Below, piece by piece: positions 18,360 through 27,862 of a DNA stretch of 64,000 nucleotides. Origin of the DNA: Bradyrhizobium sp. AZCC 1610 (GTDB lineage: Bacteria; Pseudomonadota; Alphaproteobacteria; Rhizobiales; Xanthobacteraceae); NCBI RefSeq assembly GCF_036924515.1, contig NZ_JAZHRR010000001.1:7473001-7537000 (forward strand). The letters run 5' to 3'. The translations under genes were made by a program, and so were the position numbers. Position 1 is the first letter of the stretch. Each line of letters begins with the position of its first letter. Under the pieces are notes generated by a model. It had not been told where the DNA came from. It saw only the letters and a list, made by a program, of their open reading frames with translations, and made no database searches.

Positions 18360-20018
18360 CTACTTTGCGGATCCCGCGCCACGGACGATATCCACGAGCC
18401 GACCGGGATCGGCTGAGGTGCCATTTCCCCGCCAAGCGACATGCTGGTCTGGCCGGACCAATATGAGGTCGTACGCAAACAACTCCGTCGCTTCAGGGCT
18501 GGATACATCAAGTACCGTCAACGGGACGCAGGCAGCCGCTGCGGCATTTGTCAGGCTGGATACCTCTATGTCCGGGTCGAGTCGCAGCAGCGTATAGTAC
18601 GGTCCTATCGCGTCATAAATCGAACGTCGATCTGCGAGCCAGATGTGGGGTAGGCGGGCGCCCGGAACTGTCGATGGCGTGAACTCCCCCATCGTATAAG
18701 GGGGCGCAGGTTCACCATCATACACGATGATCGGCGAGCCTTGATAGAAATAGCCGAAATTCAATCCCGCGCAGCAATACTGCTGCACATTGAGGTCATA
18801 AGTCGTCTTGCCAAGCGCGGCGCGATAGGCGTCGGCCTCCGGTCCCTCTGCCTCGATTTCGTCGCTTACGGATTTTCGCGCCTTGGTCATTGCATGCGCA
18901 TGGTCCATCGCGAAATGCGAAACCTGATCGGTGATCGGCAGGCGCTCGGCGGCATAGGCTGCTAAAAGTCCCTCCGCGCCCCAGCCTTCGAGCCGCGCCG
19001 CCAGTAGCCACGCCAGGTTGGCGGCGTCGGCAATGCCGGCATTCATGCCGTAGCCGGCATAGGGCACCCAGAGATGACAGGCATCGCCGCAGATGAACAC
19101 CTTGTCGTCGCGCACCTTGTCGGCGATCAGGCGGCGCCCGACCCAGTCTTCCTTGCTGATTAGTTCGTATTCGAAATCCTGGTCGACGCCGAGCACGGTG
19201 CGGATCGCGGCGTCGCGGTCGACGGCCTCAAAGTCCGTTATTCCCGGCTTGAGATAGACATGAACCAGCCAGTTCTGCTTGCCGTCGATAGCGTAGACGT
19301 TGCCGGATTGCCGCGCATTCAGTGCGAAAGATGCCCATGCCGGAGTGCCACCTTGCTCCAGCAGCAATCCGAGCAACTTCGGCGCGCGAATGTAACTCGA
19401 CTGAACATACTGTAACGCAACGTCGCCGCTCAGCGTCGCGCCGATTTTCTTGCGCACCAGCGAGCGGCCGCCGTCGCAGCCGATCAGGAATCTACAGGAG
19501 ATATTGATCTCCTTGCCGTTCGCGGTAGCGAAGCCAGTAACTCGTTCGGCGCCTTGCGTAAAATCGACCAGTGTCGTGCCGTTGAAAATGCGCGCGCTCG
19601 GCATCGCCGACAAATGGGCGAACAACACCGGTTCGAGATAGATCTGGTTGATCCGGTGCGGCGGCTCCGGCGTCGGCCACCAGGTATCAGGGCCGTCCTT
19701 GGCCGTGTAGCGCTCGGCACGGCACGGAATTTTGATACGCGTGATTTCGCGGCCAAGAAACGCGGTACGATAGACCACGTCGTTGGGATAATCCGCCGGC
19801 AATCCGGCGTTGCGCACCTTTTGCGCGACGCCGAGCCGGCGGAAGATTTCCATCGAGCGCGCCGAGACGTGGTTCGATTTGACGCTGGGCGGCTCGCCTC
19901 GCGCGCGGGATTCCAGCACGATGACGTCGACGCCGCGCCAGGCCAGATCCATTGCCAAAGTCAGCCCGACCGGACCTGCGCCAACCACCACGACGTCAGC
20001 CTGCAGGTGCTCGGCCAT
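18360..20018 (-). CDS. Class A FAD-dependent aromatic monooxygenase, PheA/TfdB-like (552 aa)
   Basis: The start at 20018 (MAEHLQADVVVVGAG) is preferred over 20036 because GGAG lies 8 nt upstream and the Rossmann strand follows directly. FAD motifs are GAGPVG (N-terminal GxGxxG), CDGGRSLVR (DG motif) and VFICGDACHLWVPYAGYGMN (GD motif). The C-terminal thioredoxin-like domain of the phenol-hydroxylase type is present. It should hydroxylate an aromatic ring using NAD(P)H and O2 in the cytosol. It lies 25 nt after the Bug gene, last in the minus-strand catabolic run. The exact substrate is unknown. Confidence 0.85.
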   Translation of the reverse strand: MAEHLQADVVVVGAGPVGLTLAMDLAWRGVDVIVLESRARGEPPSVKSNHVSARSMEIFRRLGVAQKVRNAGLPADYPNDVVYRTAFLGREITRIKIPCRAERYTAKDGPDTWWPTPEPPHRINQIYLEPVLFAHLSAMPSARIFNGTTLVDFTQGAERVTGFATANGKEINISCRFLIGCDGGRSLVRKKIGATLSGDVALQYVQSSYIRAPKLLGLLLEQGGTPAWASFALNARQSGNVYAIDGKQNWLVHVYLKPGITDFEAVDRDAAIRTVLGVDQDFEYELISKEDWVGRRLIADKVRDDKVFICGDACHLWVPYAGYGMNAGIADAANLAWLLAARLEGWGAEGLLAAYAAERLPITDQVSHFAMDHAHAMTKARKSVSDEIEAEGPEADAYRAALGKTTYDLNVQQYCCAGLNFGYFYQGSPIIVYDGEPAPPYTMGEFTPSTVPGARLPHIWLADRRSIYDAIGPYYTLLRLDPDIEVSSLTNAAAAACVPLTVLDVSSPEATELFAYDLILVRPDQHVAWRGNGTSADPGRLVDIVRGAGSAK

Positions 20019-20043
20019 TTCCCCGTCTCCGCGCACGACTGTT

Positions 20044-21015
20044 CTACTGGGCTATCTTGATATTGCCGGCGCGGGCCACCGCTCTCCAGCGTTCGAGATC
20101 CGCCGCGATGATGCGCGAAAACTCCTCCGACGAATTGCCGACGGACTCGATGTTGAGCAATTTTAGGCGGGAGATCACGTCCGGCAACCGCGCGATACGG
20201 ACGAATTCAGCCTCGAGCTTCCTGACAATTTCGGGCGGCGTCGCCGCGGGCACGAATATGCCGCTCCACAACACTGCTTCGACGTCAACGCCCGCCTCCT
20301 TCATGGTTGGCACATCGGGCAAACTGTCCATCCGCTTCGGAGCAGCAACTGCCAACGCGCGCGCCCGACCGCCGTTGACCTGGCTGGTCACCGGTCCGGC
20401 GTCGGCGATGGTCGCGGTCACCTCGCCCGAGATCACCGCGGTGACGGAATCGTTGGCTCCCTTGTAGGGGATCATCTGCATCGGAACGCCGGTCTTCTGC
20501 TTGAACAGCTCGGTCGCGAGCTGGAAGGCGGCGGAGGAACTGGAATAGTTCGCCTTGTCTGGATTGCTTTTTGCGTAGGCGACGAGATCGGCCAACGACT
20601 TGAACGGCGACGCCGCGTTGACGATCAGGATCAGTGGAAACGATCCAAGCTCGGACACCGGCTTGAAATCCCGCATCGTGTCGTAGCTCAGCTTCTCATA
20701 GACTGCCGGATTGATCACCATCGCGCCGCTGGCACCGACCAGCAGCGTGTAGCCATCAGGTGCAGACCGCGCGACGTATTCGGTGGCAAGGATCGCCCCC
20801 GCGCCGGGCTTGTTTTCAATGACGACCGGCTGGCCGAGACTTTCGGATAGTTTCTGCCCGAAGATGCGGGCGATGATGTCGTTGCCACCTCCCGGCGTGA
20901 AGCCGACGATGATGTGAATCGCCCGGGTCGGATATTTGACCTCGGCGGCAGCAGGCGCGAGGCCGAAAGAGCTCAAACAGAGGGCGGCCAGCGCCACGCG
21001 GCTAAAGGTTTTCAT
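20044..21015 (-). CDS. Bug/TctC-family tripartite tricarboxylate transporter receptor (323 aa)
   Basis: A periplasmic solute-binding protein. The signal peptide (MKTFSRVALAALCLSSFGL, cut near AAAE) is followed by YPTRAIHIIVGFTPGGGNDI, the Bug N-terminal signature, and VVIENKPGAGAILATEYVAR. Ligands of this family are small carboxylates, aromatic acids or amides. No TctA/TctB membrane partners are in the window, so it is an orphan receptor. It lies 33 nt after the ThDP enzyme gene and is probably cotranscribed with it, suggesting that the ligand is the substrate of the catabolic run. Confidence 0.9.
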   Translation of the reverse strand: MKTFSRVALAALCLSSFGLAPAAAEVKYPTRAIHIIVGFTPGGGNDIIARIFGQKLSESLGQPVVIENKPGAGAILATEYVARSAPDGYTLLVGASGAMVINPAVYEKLSYDTMRDFKPVSELGSFPLILIVNAASPFKSLADLVAYAKSNPDKANYSSSSAAFQLATELFKQKTGVPMQMIPYKGANDSVTAVISGEVTATIADAGPVTSQVNGGRARALAVAAPKRMDSLPDVPTMKEAGVDVEAVLWSGIFVPAATPPEIVRKLEAEFVRIARLPDVISRLKLLNIESVGNSSEEFSRIIAADLERWRAVARAGNIKIAQ

Positions 21016-21048
21016 GATTTCGATCCCTCTCTGGACTGGATTGGCGCA

Positions 21049-22782
21049 CTAGAGCGGCGTGATCTGGACATGCAGGACGGCAGCGATCCCGCCGTCGACA
21101 GCGGCGAGGCAGCGCTCGACCGCAGCGGCGAGTTCATCCGGCTCGCTGACGAATTCACCATGCGCGCCAAAGGCGCGGCCGATATCGGAGAAGCGTCGTT
21201 TTTCGCCCTGCCGGCCCGAGCGCAGTTGCGATTGAAAGGAATCGGTCTCGGCGGCGACGCCCTTCGGATAGACCCTCTGTACCGACGACTTGACCGCCTG
21301 CCAGCCGCCATTGTCGAGCACGACTGTCAGAATCGGAATTTGATATTGCTGGGCGACGGCGAATACGGAGTCCGGCGAAGAAAAATGATAGGCGCCGTCG
21401 CCGATGATCTGCACGATGCGCCGCTCCGGCTGCGCCAACTTCAAGCCCAGCGCCATGCCGCCGCTGAAGCCGAGCCCGCCGCCGGCGAGGCCGACGTAGC
21501 TGTGCGGCTGCGTGCGACGGATCTGCTCCTGCAGCAGCGGCCCATTGCGGATCGCTTCGTTGACGACGATATCGTCCTGCGACAATGCACGGTTCAAGGT
21601 TGCGAACAGATAGGCCGCGCTAAGCGCGCCTGACGTGCCCTTGTTCTCGGCAGCAGCGGCGCGGCGCCTGGCCGCGGCATCGCGCGCACCGCTCCAGCCG
21701 GCGGTGCGCTCAGTGACGCGCTTGCGATAAAGATCATCCGCGCGCGCCTCGACCACCTCGAGCACCTGCCGCAGAACAGTCGCGCAATCGGCCTGGACCC
21801 TGATGTCGGTCGGGAATCCCCACATCGGGAAATCCGACTTCAACGGATCGATGTCGATCTGGATCCAGTCGATGGATTCGACGCGCCTAGCGTATTGCGG
21901 CACAAAAGGCACGTCGGTATCGAGCAGCAGCCCGACATCGGCCTGTTCCAGCAGAGGCAGCGGATCGAAACCGGCGAAGCAGGGCGAATCCTGCGAGACG
22001 TTGAGATCGATCGAGTTGAATTCTGCGATCCGGATGCCGCAGGCCAGCGCGAGGCGCTCCAGCGCCGCGACAGCGTCCGCATTGCGACCGAGATAGGCCG
22101 TCAGCGCGATCGGATTTTCCGCCGCCATCAATTTGACGGCAATGGCTTCGACGCGGGCCTGGTCGATACCGCCGACCGCTACGCCGCCATAGCGCGCAGG
22201 GTTATAGGCCGGCATCTGCGCTTCGTCCCATTCCTCGGCCAGCGTCTCGCGCGGCAGCATCATGTAGACGGGCCCCGGTGGATCGCTGTGCATGAAGGCA
22301 CCGGCGCGGGCCAGCGCTTCCTTCACGACGATGCCCGATGGCAGTGAATATTCCCATTTGACATAGGGCCGCACGATGCTGGCGATGTCGAAGGGATCTT
22401 GCACGAAGTGCACATAGGTGTCGCGCGATCCGGTCAATTCGCCATGCAGCGTGTAGGGCGCGCGCCCGGCGAACAGCATCACCGGCAGCCGATAACGAAA
22501 CAGGTTCTGGATCGCCATGCAGGCATTGGCCGTCCCAGCATCGACATGCACGAACACCGCCTGTCCCCTGCCGGTCGCCAGCGCATAACCGCCGGCCATG
22601 TGCACGGCGACGATCTCATGCGGGCAGAGGATAACTTCCGGATGCTTGCGGCCTTCGCGGTCCCAGCGGGCGATCTCCTCGATCAGCGAGACGTGGTCGG
22701 TGCCGAGATTGGCGAAGATATATTCAACGCCGAGATCGACCAGACCCTCGAGAAAATAATGCGCGGCGCTATGACGGCTCAT
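21049..22782 (-). CDS. ThDP-dependent decarboxylase/acetolactate-synthase-like enzyme (577 aa)
   Basis: The start is placed at 22782 (MSRHSAAHYFLEGLVDLGVE), since the upstream open frame lacks family sequence. Three ThDP-enzyme domains are visible: an N-terminal PYR domain with the activating Glu in CPHEIVAVHMAGGYA, a central domain, and a C-terminal PP domain with the Mg-ThDP motif GDG...LDN (GDGAYHFSSPDS, then VVLDNGG). It resembles benzoylformate decarboxylase/acetolactate-synthase relatives and probably cleaves a 2-keto acid or lyses a C-C bond in the aromatic pathway. It sits between a monooxygenase (74 nt upstream) and a Bug gene (33 nt downstream). Confidence 0.87.
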   Translation of the reverse strand: MSRHSAAHYFLEGLVDLGVEYIFANLGTDHVSLIEEIARWDREGRKHPEVILCPHEIVAVHMAGGYALATGRGQAVFVHVDAGTANACMAIQNLFRYRLPVMLFAGRAPYTLHGELTGSRDTYVHFVQDPFDIASIVRPYVKWEYSLPSGIVVKEALARAGAFMHSDPPGPVYMMLPRETLAEEWDEAQMPAYNPARYGGVAVGGIDQARVEAIAVKLMAAENPIALTAYLGRNADAVAALERLALACGIRIAEFNSIDLNVSQDSPCFAGFDPLPLLEQADVGLLLDTDVPFVPQYARRVESIDWIQIDIDPLKSDFPMWGFPTDIRVQADCATVLRQVLEVVEARADDLYRKRVTERTAGWSGARDAAARRRAAAAENKGTSGALSAAYLFATLNRALSQDDIVVNEAIRNGPLLQEQIRRTQPHSYVGLAGGGLGFSGGMALGLKLAQPERRIVQIIGDGAYHFSSPDSVFAVAQQYQIPILTVVLDNGGWQAVKSSVQRVYPKGVAAETDSFQSQLRSGRQGEKRRFSDIGRAFGAHGEFVSEPDELAAAVERCLAAVDGGIAAVLHVQITPL

Positions 22783-22856
22783 ACCCTTGATTCCCTGTGT
22801 TTCCTTTGCCAGCTTTCGGCTTGTTTTCTTATTCGACGGAGTTGGCGCGTATACCG

Positions 22857-24458
22857 TCAGGGGTGGCCGCCGACCACGCGACGGATGATAGCTGCGGCAT
22901 CTGTCACATCGCCGTCCGACACCCAGGCGACAAACTGATCGGGCCGGACCAGAATCAGCGTCGCCTGGTAGAATTTTCGCACGTCCGCGCTGTCGTCGCT
23001 GATCAGCGTGAGCGGCACTCCGCTCGCTTCGGCCGCGCACCTGATTTCAGTGACAACAGCGTCCGGCGCGCCGAGATCGAGCAGCGTAAAACCGGCGCCC
23101 AGTTCCTCGAAGACATTGCGGCTAGATGCGAGCTGGCGCGGCGCCAAGTGATGTCCGGCCCGGGCTGCGAATTCATGCGACCCGATCGCGCTGCAGGTGG
23201 CACCTGGCTGACCCGCGACGATGGACGAGCCCTCGTAATTCGGCTCGAACGAATTGACCTCGGAACGCGCACCGGACGAGCGCGCCAGCCATTCGGCTTC
23301 AAATGCAGCCTTGTCGATCGCGGGATCGAATTTGGCCAAAAACGCCCTGTCGCTCTGGATCGCCTTCTCGATAAAGTCCCGCGCGGTCGAGGCGAACACC
23401 GGCCGCCGTTCCTCGCCGTAGGAATCCAGGAGATGTGCTCCGGCCCAGCCTTGCAGCGCCGCGGCAAGCTTCCAGCCGAGATTGGCGGCGTCTTCGAGGC
23501 CGGTGTTGATGCCGTAGCCGCCATAGGGCGGATGGCTATGCGCAGCGTCGCCGGCGATGAAGACGCGCCCGATGCGATATTGATCTGATATCGCGACGCG
23601 CAGATCCCAGAAGCCGATGTGCTCGAATTCGACGTCGAATTCCTCACCGACCGCCGAATACAGACAGCGACGGAAATCGAAATTGTCCCTGGTGGTGCCG
23701 AGCGGCACCGGCGCATGGAAAAACCAGGTGGTGCCGAGATCGACGCGGCCGAAGAACTGCCAGTAACCCCTGAGGTCGGGATGCAGCACATTGTAGAATG
23801 ACTTGTTGGGGAAGCGTTCGAGCAGCTTATGCAGGCCGGTCGAGCGGAACACCAGCAGCACCATCAGCCGGTCGTGGTCGGTCAGGGTCTGTGTGATGCC
23901 GGCGGCGTCGCGCACCAGGGAGCGACTGCCGTCACAGCCGACCACATAATCCGCCCGCAATGTGCGACGACGGTCGCTGTTGCGCTCGGCCACTGTCACC
24001 TGCACGCCATCCGTGTCCTGCTCGATGCCGGAAGCGCTCCAGCCGTATATTGTCTCGACACCTTGCAACTGGCTCAGGCGCTGCCGCAGCACCGCTTCGG
24101 TGGCATATTGCGGCAGCCGTTCGTTGTCGGTGAAGTAATAGTGCCGCACCAGCTCGCGCTGCAGCCAGTCATATCTGTAGCCGCTCAGCAGCGTGCCGTA
24201 CGACGTCATGCCGCCGATGCCGTAGTCGCGCGGGATGGTCCGCGCCGCGCGAAGCTCCGCCTCCGCACCCCAGAAGTAAAAGTGCTCAAGGGTACGCTGG
24301 GTCAGGTTCTGACCCTTCGGGATCGGTTGCGGACTGCTGTAGCGCTCGACCAGGACGCACCTGACGCCTCGCTGGCCGAGGTCGATCGCAAGGCCGAGAC
24401 CAACCGGCCCGCCTCCGACGATGACGACTTGCGCTGGGGATTCGGTGGGCGTGCTCAT
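22857..24458 (-). CDS. Class A FAD-dependent monooxygenase (533 aa)
   Basis: The start at 24458 (MSTPTESPAQVVIVGGGPVG) puts the FAD Rossmann motif GGGPVG at the N-terminus; the upstream extension looks non-coding. Further FAD motifs are CDGSRSLVRDAAG and VFIAGDAAHSHPPYGGYGIN. A C-terminal thioredoxin-like region is present, as in aromatic hydroxylases of the MhpA/PheA branch. First structural gene of the minus-strand run; a palindromic operator at 24550-24572 lies 92 nt upstream. Substrate unknown. It differs clearly from the second monooxygenase of the run at 18360. Confidence 0.86.
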   Translation of the reverse strand: MSTPTESPAQVVIVGGGPVGLGLAIDLGQRGVRCVLVERYSSPQPIPKGQNLTQRTLEHFYFWGAEAELRAARTIPRDYGIGGMTSYGTLLSGYRYDWLQRELVRHYYFTDNERLPQYATEAVLRQRLSQLQGVETIYGWSASGIEQDTDGVQVTVAERNSDRRRTLRADYVVGCDGSRSLVRDAAGITQTLTDHDRLMVLLVFRSTGLHKLLERFPNKSFYNVLHPDLRGYWQFFGRVDLGTTWFFHAPVPLGTTRDNFDFRRCLYSAVGEEFDVEFEHIGFWDLRVAISDQYRIGRVFIAGDAAHSHPPYGGYGINTGLEDAANLGWKLAAALQGWAGAHLLDSYGEERRPVFASTARDFIEKAIQSDRAFLAKFDPAIDKAAFEAEWLARSSGARSEVNSFEPNYEGSSIVAGQPGATCSAIGSHEFAARAGHHLAPRQLASSRNVFEELGAGFTLLDLGAPDAVVTEIRCAAEASGVPLTLISDDSADVRKFYQATLILVRPDQFVAWVSDGDVTDAAAIIRRVVGGHP

Positions 24459-24549
24459 CTTGGCTTCTTGCGATTGGCGTGAGTTATCCGCCCGGCGGGC
24501 TGCCCGCAGGGCGCGGCCAAATGAGAATAGGACTGCGGCCAAGTCAAGT

Positions 24550-24572
24550 ATAATCTCACAATGTAAGATTAT
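24550..24572. promoter_or_regulatory. Palindromic operator O2, overlapping the iclR stop codon
   Basis: ATAATCT-N9-AGATTAT, with core AATCTCACAATGTAAGATT. It overlaps the stop codon of the IclR gene and lies 92 nt before the monooxygenase start. It shares its core with site O1 at 25473-25495, so both are likely targets of the same regulator, most simply the IclR protein encoded between them. Confidence 0.6.
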
Positions 24573-25339
24573 GCGTCGGATTTCTGCCTCACCGTGGCCT
24601 GATCGGCCGAGATCTGCAGCGCCACGCGCCGGACCTCGGCGCCGATCTCGTCGATCTGGGCGCCGGTCACGAGGTTGCCGGCAATGGTGACGCAGACACT
24701 GGCGATCGGGTAATGCCGGTCGTCGATGATCGGCGCGGCGATGCCGACCGCGCCGGGCGTGACCTCGCCATAGGCGACGGCAAATCCGGCTTTCCGAACC
24801 TTCTTCAGGCTTTTCAAGACATCGGCGGCGGTGTCGCCGAGGCCGACCGAGCGCAGGTCGGCGAGGTTGCGCTCGACCAGCGGCACCAGCCGCGGCCGCG
24901 GCAGCAGCGCCATGATCGAGCGAGCGATCGCGCCGCGCCCCAGTGGCATCGGCCGTCCGCGCGGATAGGAGCTGATCGGGTTTTTGGCGGAGGATTCAGA
25001 GGCCACACAGAGGATCTTGTTGCCGTACCAGCGCAAAACCATGGCGGTGCAGGAATAGGCCGCAGTCAGCTCTTTCAGATAGGGCACGCCGTGCAGCACC
25101 AAGGGATCGGAGCGGCGCGTCAGGTAATCCATCTCGACGACCTTGGGCCCCAGCGTGACGCCGGAATTGCGGGTCGACATCAGAAAACCGGCGTCTTTCA
25201 GGATCTTCAGATAGCGGTACAGCGTCGGCCGGCTATAGCCGAGCTCGCGCATCAAATCCTCGGGCGTCCATTCCAGCCGCTCCTCGGAAAAAACTTCGAG
25301 AACCGCTAACACCCGTTCCAGGCTGTTCGTCGGCTTCAT
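24569..25339 (-). CDS. IclR-family transcriptional regulator (256 aa)
   Basis: An N-terminal winged helix (ERVLAVLEVFSEERLEWTPE, with recognition helix YSRPTLYRYLKIL) precedes a C-terminal IclR effector-binding domain (about residues 80-250, including the GAVGIAAPIIDDRHYPIASV strand). Such proteins sense aromatic or small-acid intermediates and control adjacent catabolic genes. It heads the minus-strand catabolic run, is divergent from a Bug gene, and is flanked by two matching palindromes, one in its own upstream region and one at its stop codon. Confidence 0.9.
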   Translation of the reverse strand: MKPTNSLERVLAVLEVFSEERLEWTPEDLMRELGYSRPTLYRYLKILKDAGFLMSTRNSGVTLGPKVVEMDYLTRRSDPLVLHGVPYLKELTAAYSCTAMVLRWYGNKILCVASESSAKNPISSYPRGRPMPLGRGAIARSIMALLPRPRLVPLVERNLADLRSVGLGDTAADVLKSLKKVRKAGFAVAYGEVTPGAVGIAAPIIDDRHYPIASVCVTIAGNLVTGAQIDEIGAEVRRVALQISADQATVRQKSDA

Positions 25340-25472
25340 GCCTCAGGCCGCATGGTCTGACATCGCTCCGCTTTCGGCTCGCGGCCCGCCTGGCCCCTGC
25401 TTACCGGCAGATACTTTTCCCGGTCCGACAGAATCAACCTTGAACTGGCGCGCGATCAGCGCATAATACATC

Positions 25473-25495
25473 AAAATCTCATAATGAGAGATTTT
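25473..25495. promoter_or_regulatory. Palindromic operator O1 in the iclR/Bug divergent region
   Basis: AAAATCTC-N7-GAGATTTT is a perfect 8-bp inverted repeat with core AATCTCATAATGAGAGATT. It lies 53 nt before the GTG start of the plus-strand Bug gene and 134 nt before the iclR start. Its core matches O2 (AATCTCACAATGTAAGATT) at 16 of 19 positions. Confidence 0.65.
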
Positions 25496-25547
25496 GTTAG
25501 TTGTGACCCGCAGGCTGACCACCCGCCTGGCATGATTGGGGGATCGC

Positions 25548-26534
25548 GTGGCGATCGATTACGCAAGTTGCACGCGCCGCACGGTGCTGGGGATCTTGGC
25601 CATGGCCCTTGCACCCATGAAGCCAAGCCTGGCTCAGGGGCTGTCGCAGCAAACAATTCGGCTCAACGTTCCGTTCTCGCCAGGCACGGGACCCGATCTA
25701 CTCGCGCGTATCCTCAGTGAGGAACTGCGGCAACGCTGGAATCAGCCCGTCATCGTCGAGAACAAGCCCGGCGCGAGCGGCAACATCGGCACGGATGCAG
25801 CGGCGCGCGCAGCTCCCGATGGCCACACACTTCTGGTGACCGTCAATACTTTTGTGATGAATGCGAGCCTCTATCGCTCGATCCCCTACGATCCGGAGAA
25901 GAGTTTTGCGCCGATCGTGGAAATCGCGACCGGCGTCCTTGCGCTCGTCGTGCATCCTTCGCTCAACGCCAACACGTTCGCAGAGCTACTCGCGGTTGCC
26001 CGCAGCAAGCCGGGTGAGATCAACTATGCTTCCCCGGGCCGGGGAACACCGCAGCATCTCGCCATGGAGCTGCTGAAGCTGACAGCGAAAATCAACCTGA
26101 CACACATTCCCTATCCGGGTTCTGCGGGCGCCGTGAAAGATCTCGCGGGCGGACACGTCTCAGCCATGTTCTTGCCGATCCATACCGCGCTTCCTCTCGC
26201 GCAAGCGGGACAAATCCGTATCCTGGCCGTCGGGAGCCAGGCTCGGGCGCCGCAGGCAACGCATGTGCCGACGCTGGCCGAACTTGGCGTAACCGATTTC
26301 GACGTCGATCTGTGGTATGGCGTTCTTGCCCCGGTCGATACACCGAAAGCCATCGTTGACCGCTACAATGCGGTTTTCAATGAGATACTGGCGCAGCCTG
26401 GCGTTCGGGCCGTACTCGACAAGCAAGGCTTGATCGCTCAAGGCGGCGCGCCTGAACGCCTCGCAGAACTGATCGCCAGGGATCGCCTGCGCTGGGCCAA
26501 AGTAGTCAAGGATGCCCAGATCACTTCGGAATAG
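25548..26534 (+). CDS. Bug/TctC-family solute-binding protein (328 aa)
   Basis: The GTG at 25548 is chosen because GGGGGA lies 4 nt upstream; a TTG at 25536 is the alternative. A Tat/Sec-like signal (CTRRTVLGILAMALAPMKPS) ends near SLAQG. The mature protein begins IRLNVPFSPGTGPDLLARIL and contains VIVENKPGASGNIGTDAAAR, both Bug hallmarks. Periplasmic receptor for a small acid or aromatic ligand; no TctAB genes are nearby. Divergent from iclR with operator O1 just upstream, so probably under IclR control. Confidence 0.9.
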   Translation: MAIDYASCTRRTVLGILAMALAPMKPSLAQGLSQQTIRLNVPFSPGTGPDLLARILSEELRQRWNQPVIVENKPGASGNIGTDAAARAAPDGHTLLVTVNTFVMNASLYRSIPYDPEKSFAPIVEIATGVLALVVHPSLNANTFAELLAVARSKPGEINYASPGRGTPQHLAMELLKLTAKINLTHIPYPGSAGAVKDLAGGHVSAMFLPIHTALPLAQAGQIRILAVGSQARAPQATHVPTLAELGVTDFDVDLWYGVLAPVDTPKAIVDRYNAVFNEILAQPGVRAVLDKQGLIAQGGAPERLAELIARDRLRWAKVVKDAQITSE

Positions 26535-26656
26535 CTTGAACGAGACTCTCCGGGGCCTTTCTTGCCCATGTCGACCTTGAGTCAAAAGCTGGCTTAGGAG
26601 GAACGGCTGTTTTTGGCGACGGTCCTGCTGGCATCCATAAGAAAGGGTAGCAAGCT

Positions 26657-27862
26657 GTGAAAAATGCCGGAAAACCCAAAATCATCGTAGCCGGCGGCGG
26701 CATAGGCGGGCTGACGGCGGCGCTTTCCCTCATCAAGCGCGGCTTCGAGGTCGAGATTTACGAGCAGGCCCCGATCCTTCAGGAGATCGGGGCTGGTGTG
26801 CAGATCAGCGCCAACGGCATGCTTGTCTTTCACGAACTCGGCCTCGCTACCCGCGTCATGGAAGAGGCCGCGCACCCGGAGCGGCGTGAAATTCGGATGT
26901 GGAATACCGGCCAAGCATGGACCGCTTTCGATCTCGGCGCCGTTTCGGTGCAAACCTATGGTCACCCCTACGTCACGATGTTCCGGCCAGACCTGCTGGG
27001 TATCCTGTCGGATGCGGTGACGACGGCTGTCCCCGGCGCGCTTCGTCTGGGACGTAGGGCTGTCGGATGCGAGACTGTAGGAGCGCGCGTAATCCTGCGG
27101 TTCGATGACGGCAGCACCGCCGAAGGCGACGCGCTGATTGGCGCCGACGGGATCCACTCCGTGATCCGTGCAGGACTGCATGGCTCGGACAACGCCGAAT
27201 TCACGGGTCTAGTTGCATGGCGCGGCGTCATCCCGATGGCGGACCTGCCGCCCCGCCTAGCACGTTCGGTCTCGTCGAACTGGGTCGGGCCTGGCCGACA
27301 CGTCGTGCAGTATCCCTTGCGGCGCGGAACGCTGATGAACTTCGTGGGCGTGGTCGAACGCGAGGACTGGCACGAAGAGTCCTGGACGACGCCGGGTTCG
27401 CATGCGGACATGCTCGCCGACTTCGCTGGATGGCATGAAGACGTACAGACGCTCATCGCAGCCATTCCCCAGCCGTATCTCTGGGCATTGAAACTGCGCC
27501 GTCCTCTTCCGTCGTGGTCGGTGGGTCGCGTCACGCTGCTCGGCGACGCCTGCCATCCGACACTGCCGTTCCTCGCACAAGGCGCCGTCATGGCGATCGA
27601 GGACGGCTACATCCTGTCTCGAGCGCTCGAGGCGCACGGCATGGACGTTGCCGCGGCATTCCGCGCCTATGAATCGGCGAGGTACGAACGCACATCCCGC
27701 GTCATCAACGGATCAGCCGACAACACGAAACGCTTTCACAACTCGTTGCTGGGAGATCCGGCGACGGCGCAGGCCTATGTGGAGCGCGAGTGGGCGGAAG
27801 ACCGTCTGCGGGAGCGATATGACTGGATGTACAGATACGATGCTACCGGCGTTGCCATGTGA
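26657..27862 (+). CDS. FAD-dependent monooxygenase, salicylate-hydroxylase-like (401 aa)
   Basis: A single-component class A flavoprotein. IIVAGGGIGGLTAALSL (FAD-binding GxGxxG), IGADGIHSVIRAGL (DG motif) and VTLLGDACHPTLPFLAQGA (GD motif) are in the order and spacing of salicylate 1-hydroxylase/3-hydroxybenzoate 6-hydroxylase relatives; length fits. Likely decarboxylating or ring hydroxylation of a hydroxybenzoate. It lies 122 nt after the Bug gene on the same strand, so the receptor and the enzyme may handle the same compound. Confidence 0.85.
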   Translation: MKNAGKPKIIVAGGGIGGLTAALSLIKRGFEVEIYEQAPILQEIGAGVQISANGMLVFHELGLATRVMEEAAHPERREIRMWNTGQAWTAFDLGAVSVQTYGHPYVTMFRPDLLGILSDAVTTAVPGALRLGRRAVGCETVGARVILRFDDGSTAEGDALIGADGIHSVIRAGLHGSDNAEFTGLVAWRGVIPMADLPPRLARSVSSNWVGPGRHVVQYPLRRGTLMNFVGVVEREDWHEESWTTPGSHADMLADFAGWHEDVQTLIAAIPQPYLWALKLRRPLPSWSVGRVTLLGDACHPTLPFLAQGAVMAIEDGYILSRALEAHGMDVAAAFRAYESARYERTSRVINGSADNTKRFHNSLLGDPATAQAYVEREWAEDRLRERYDWMYRYDATGVAM

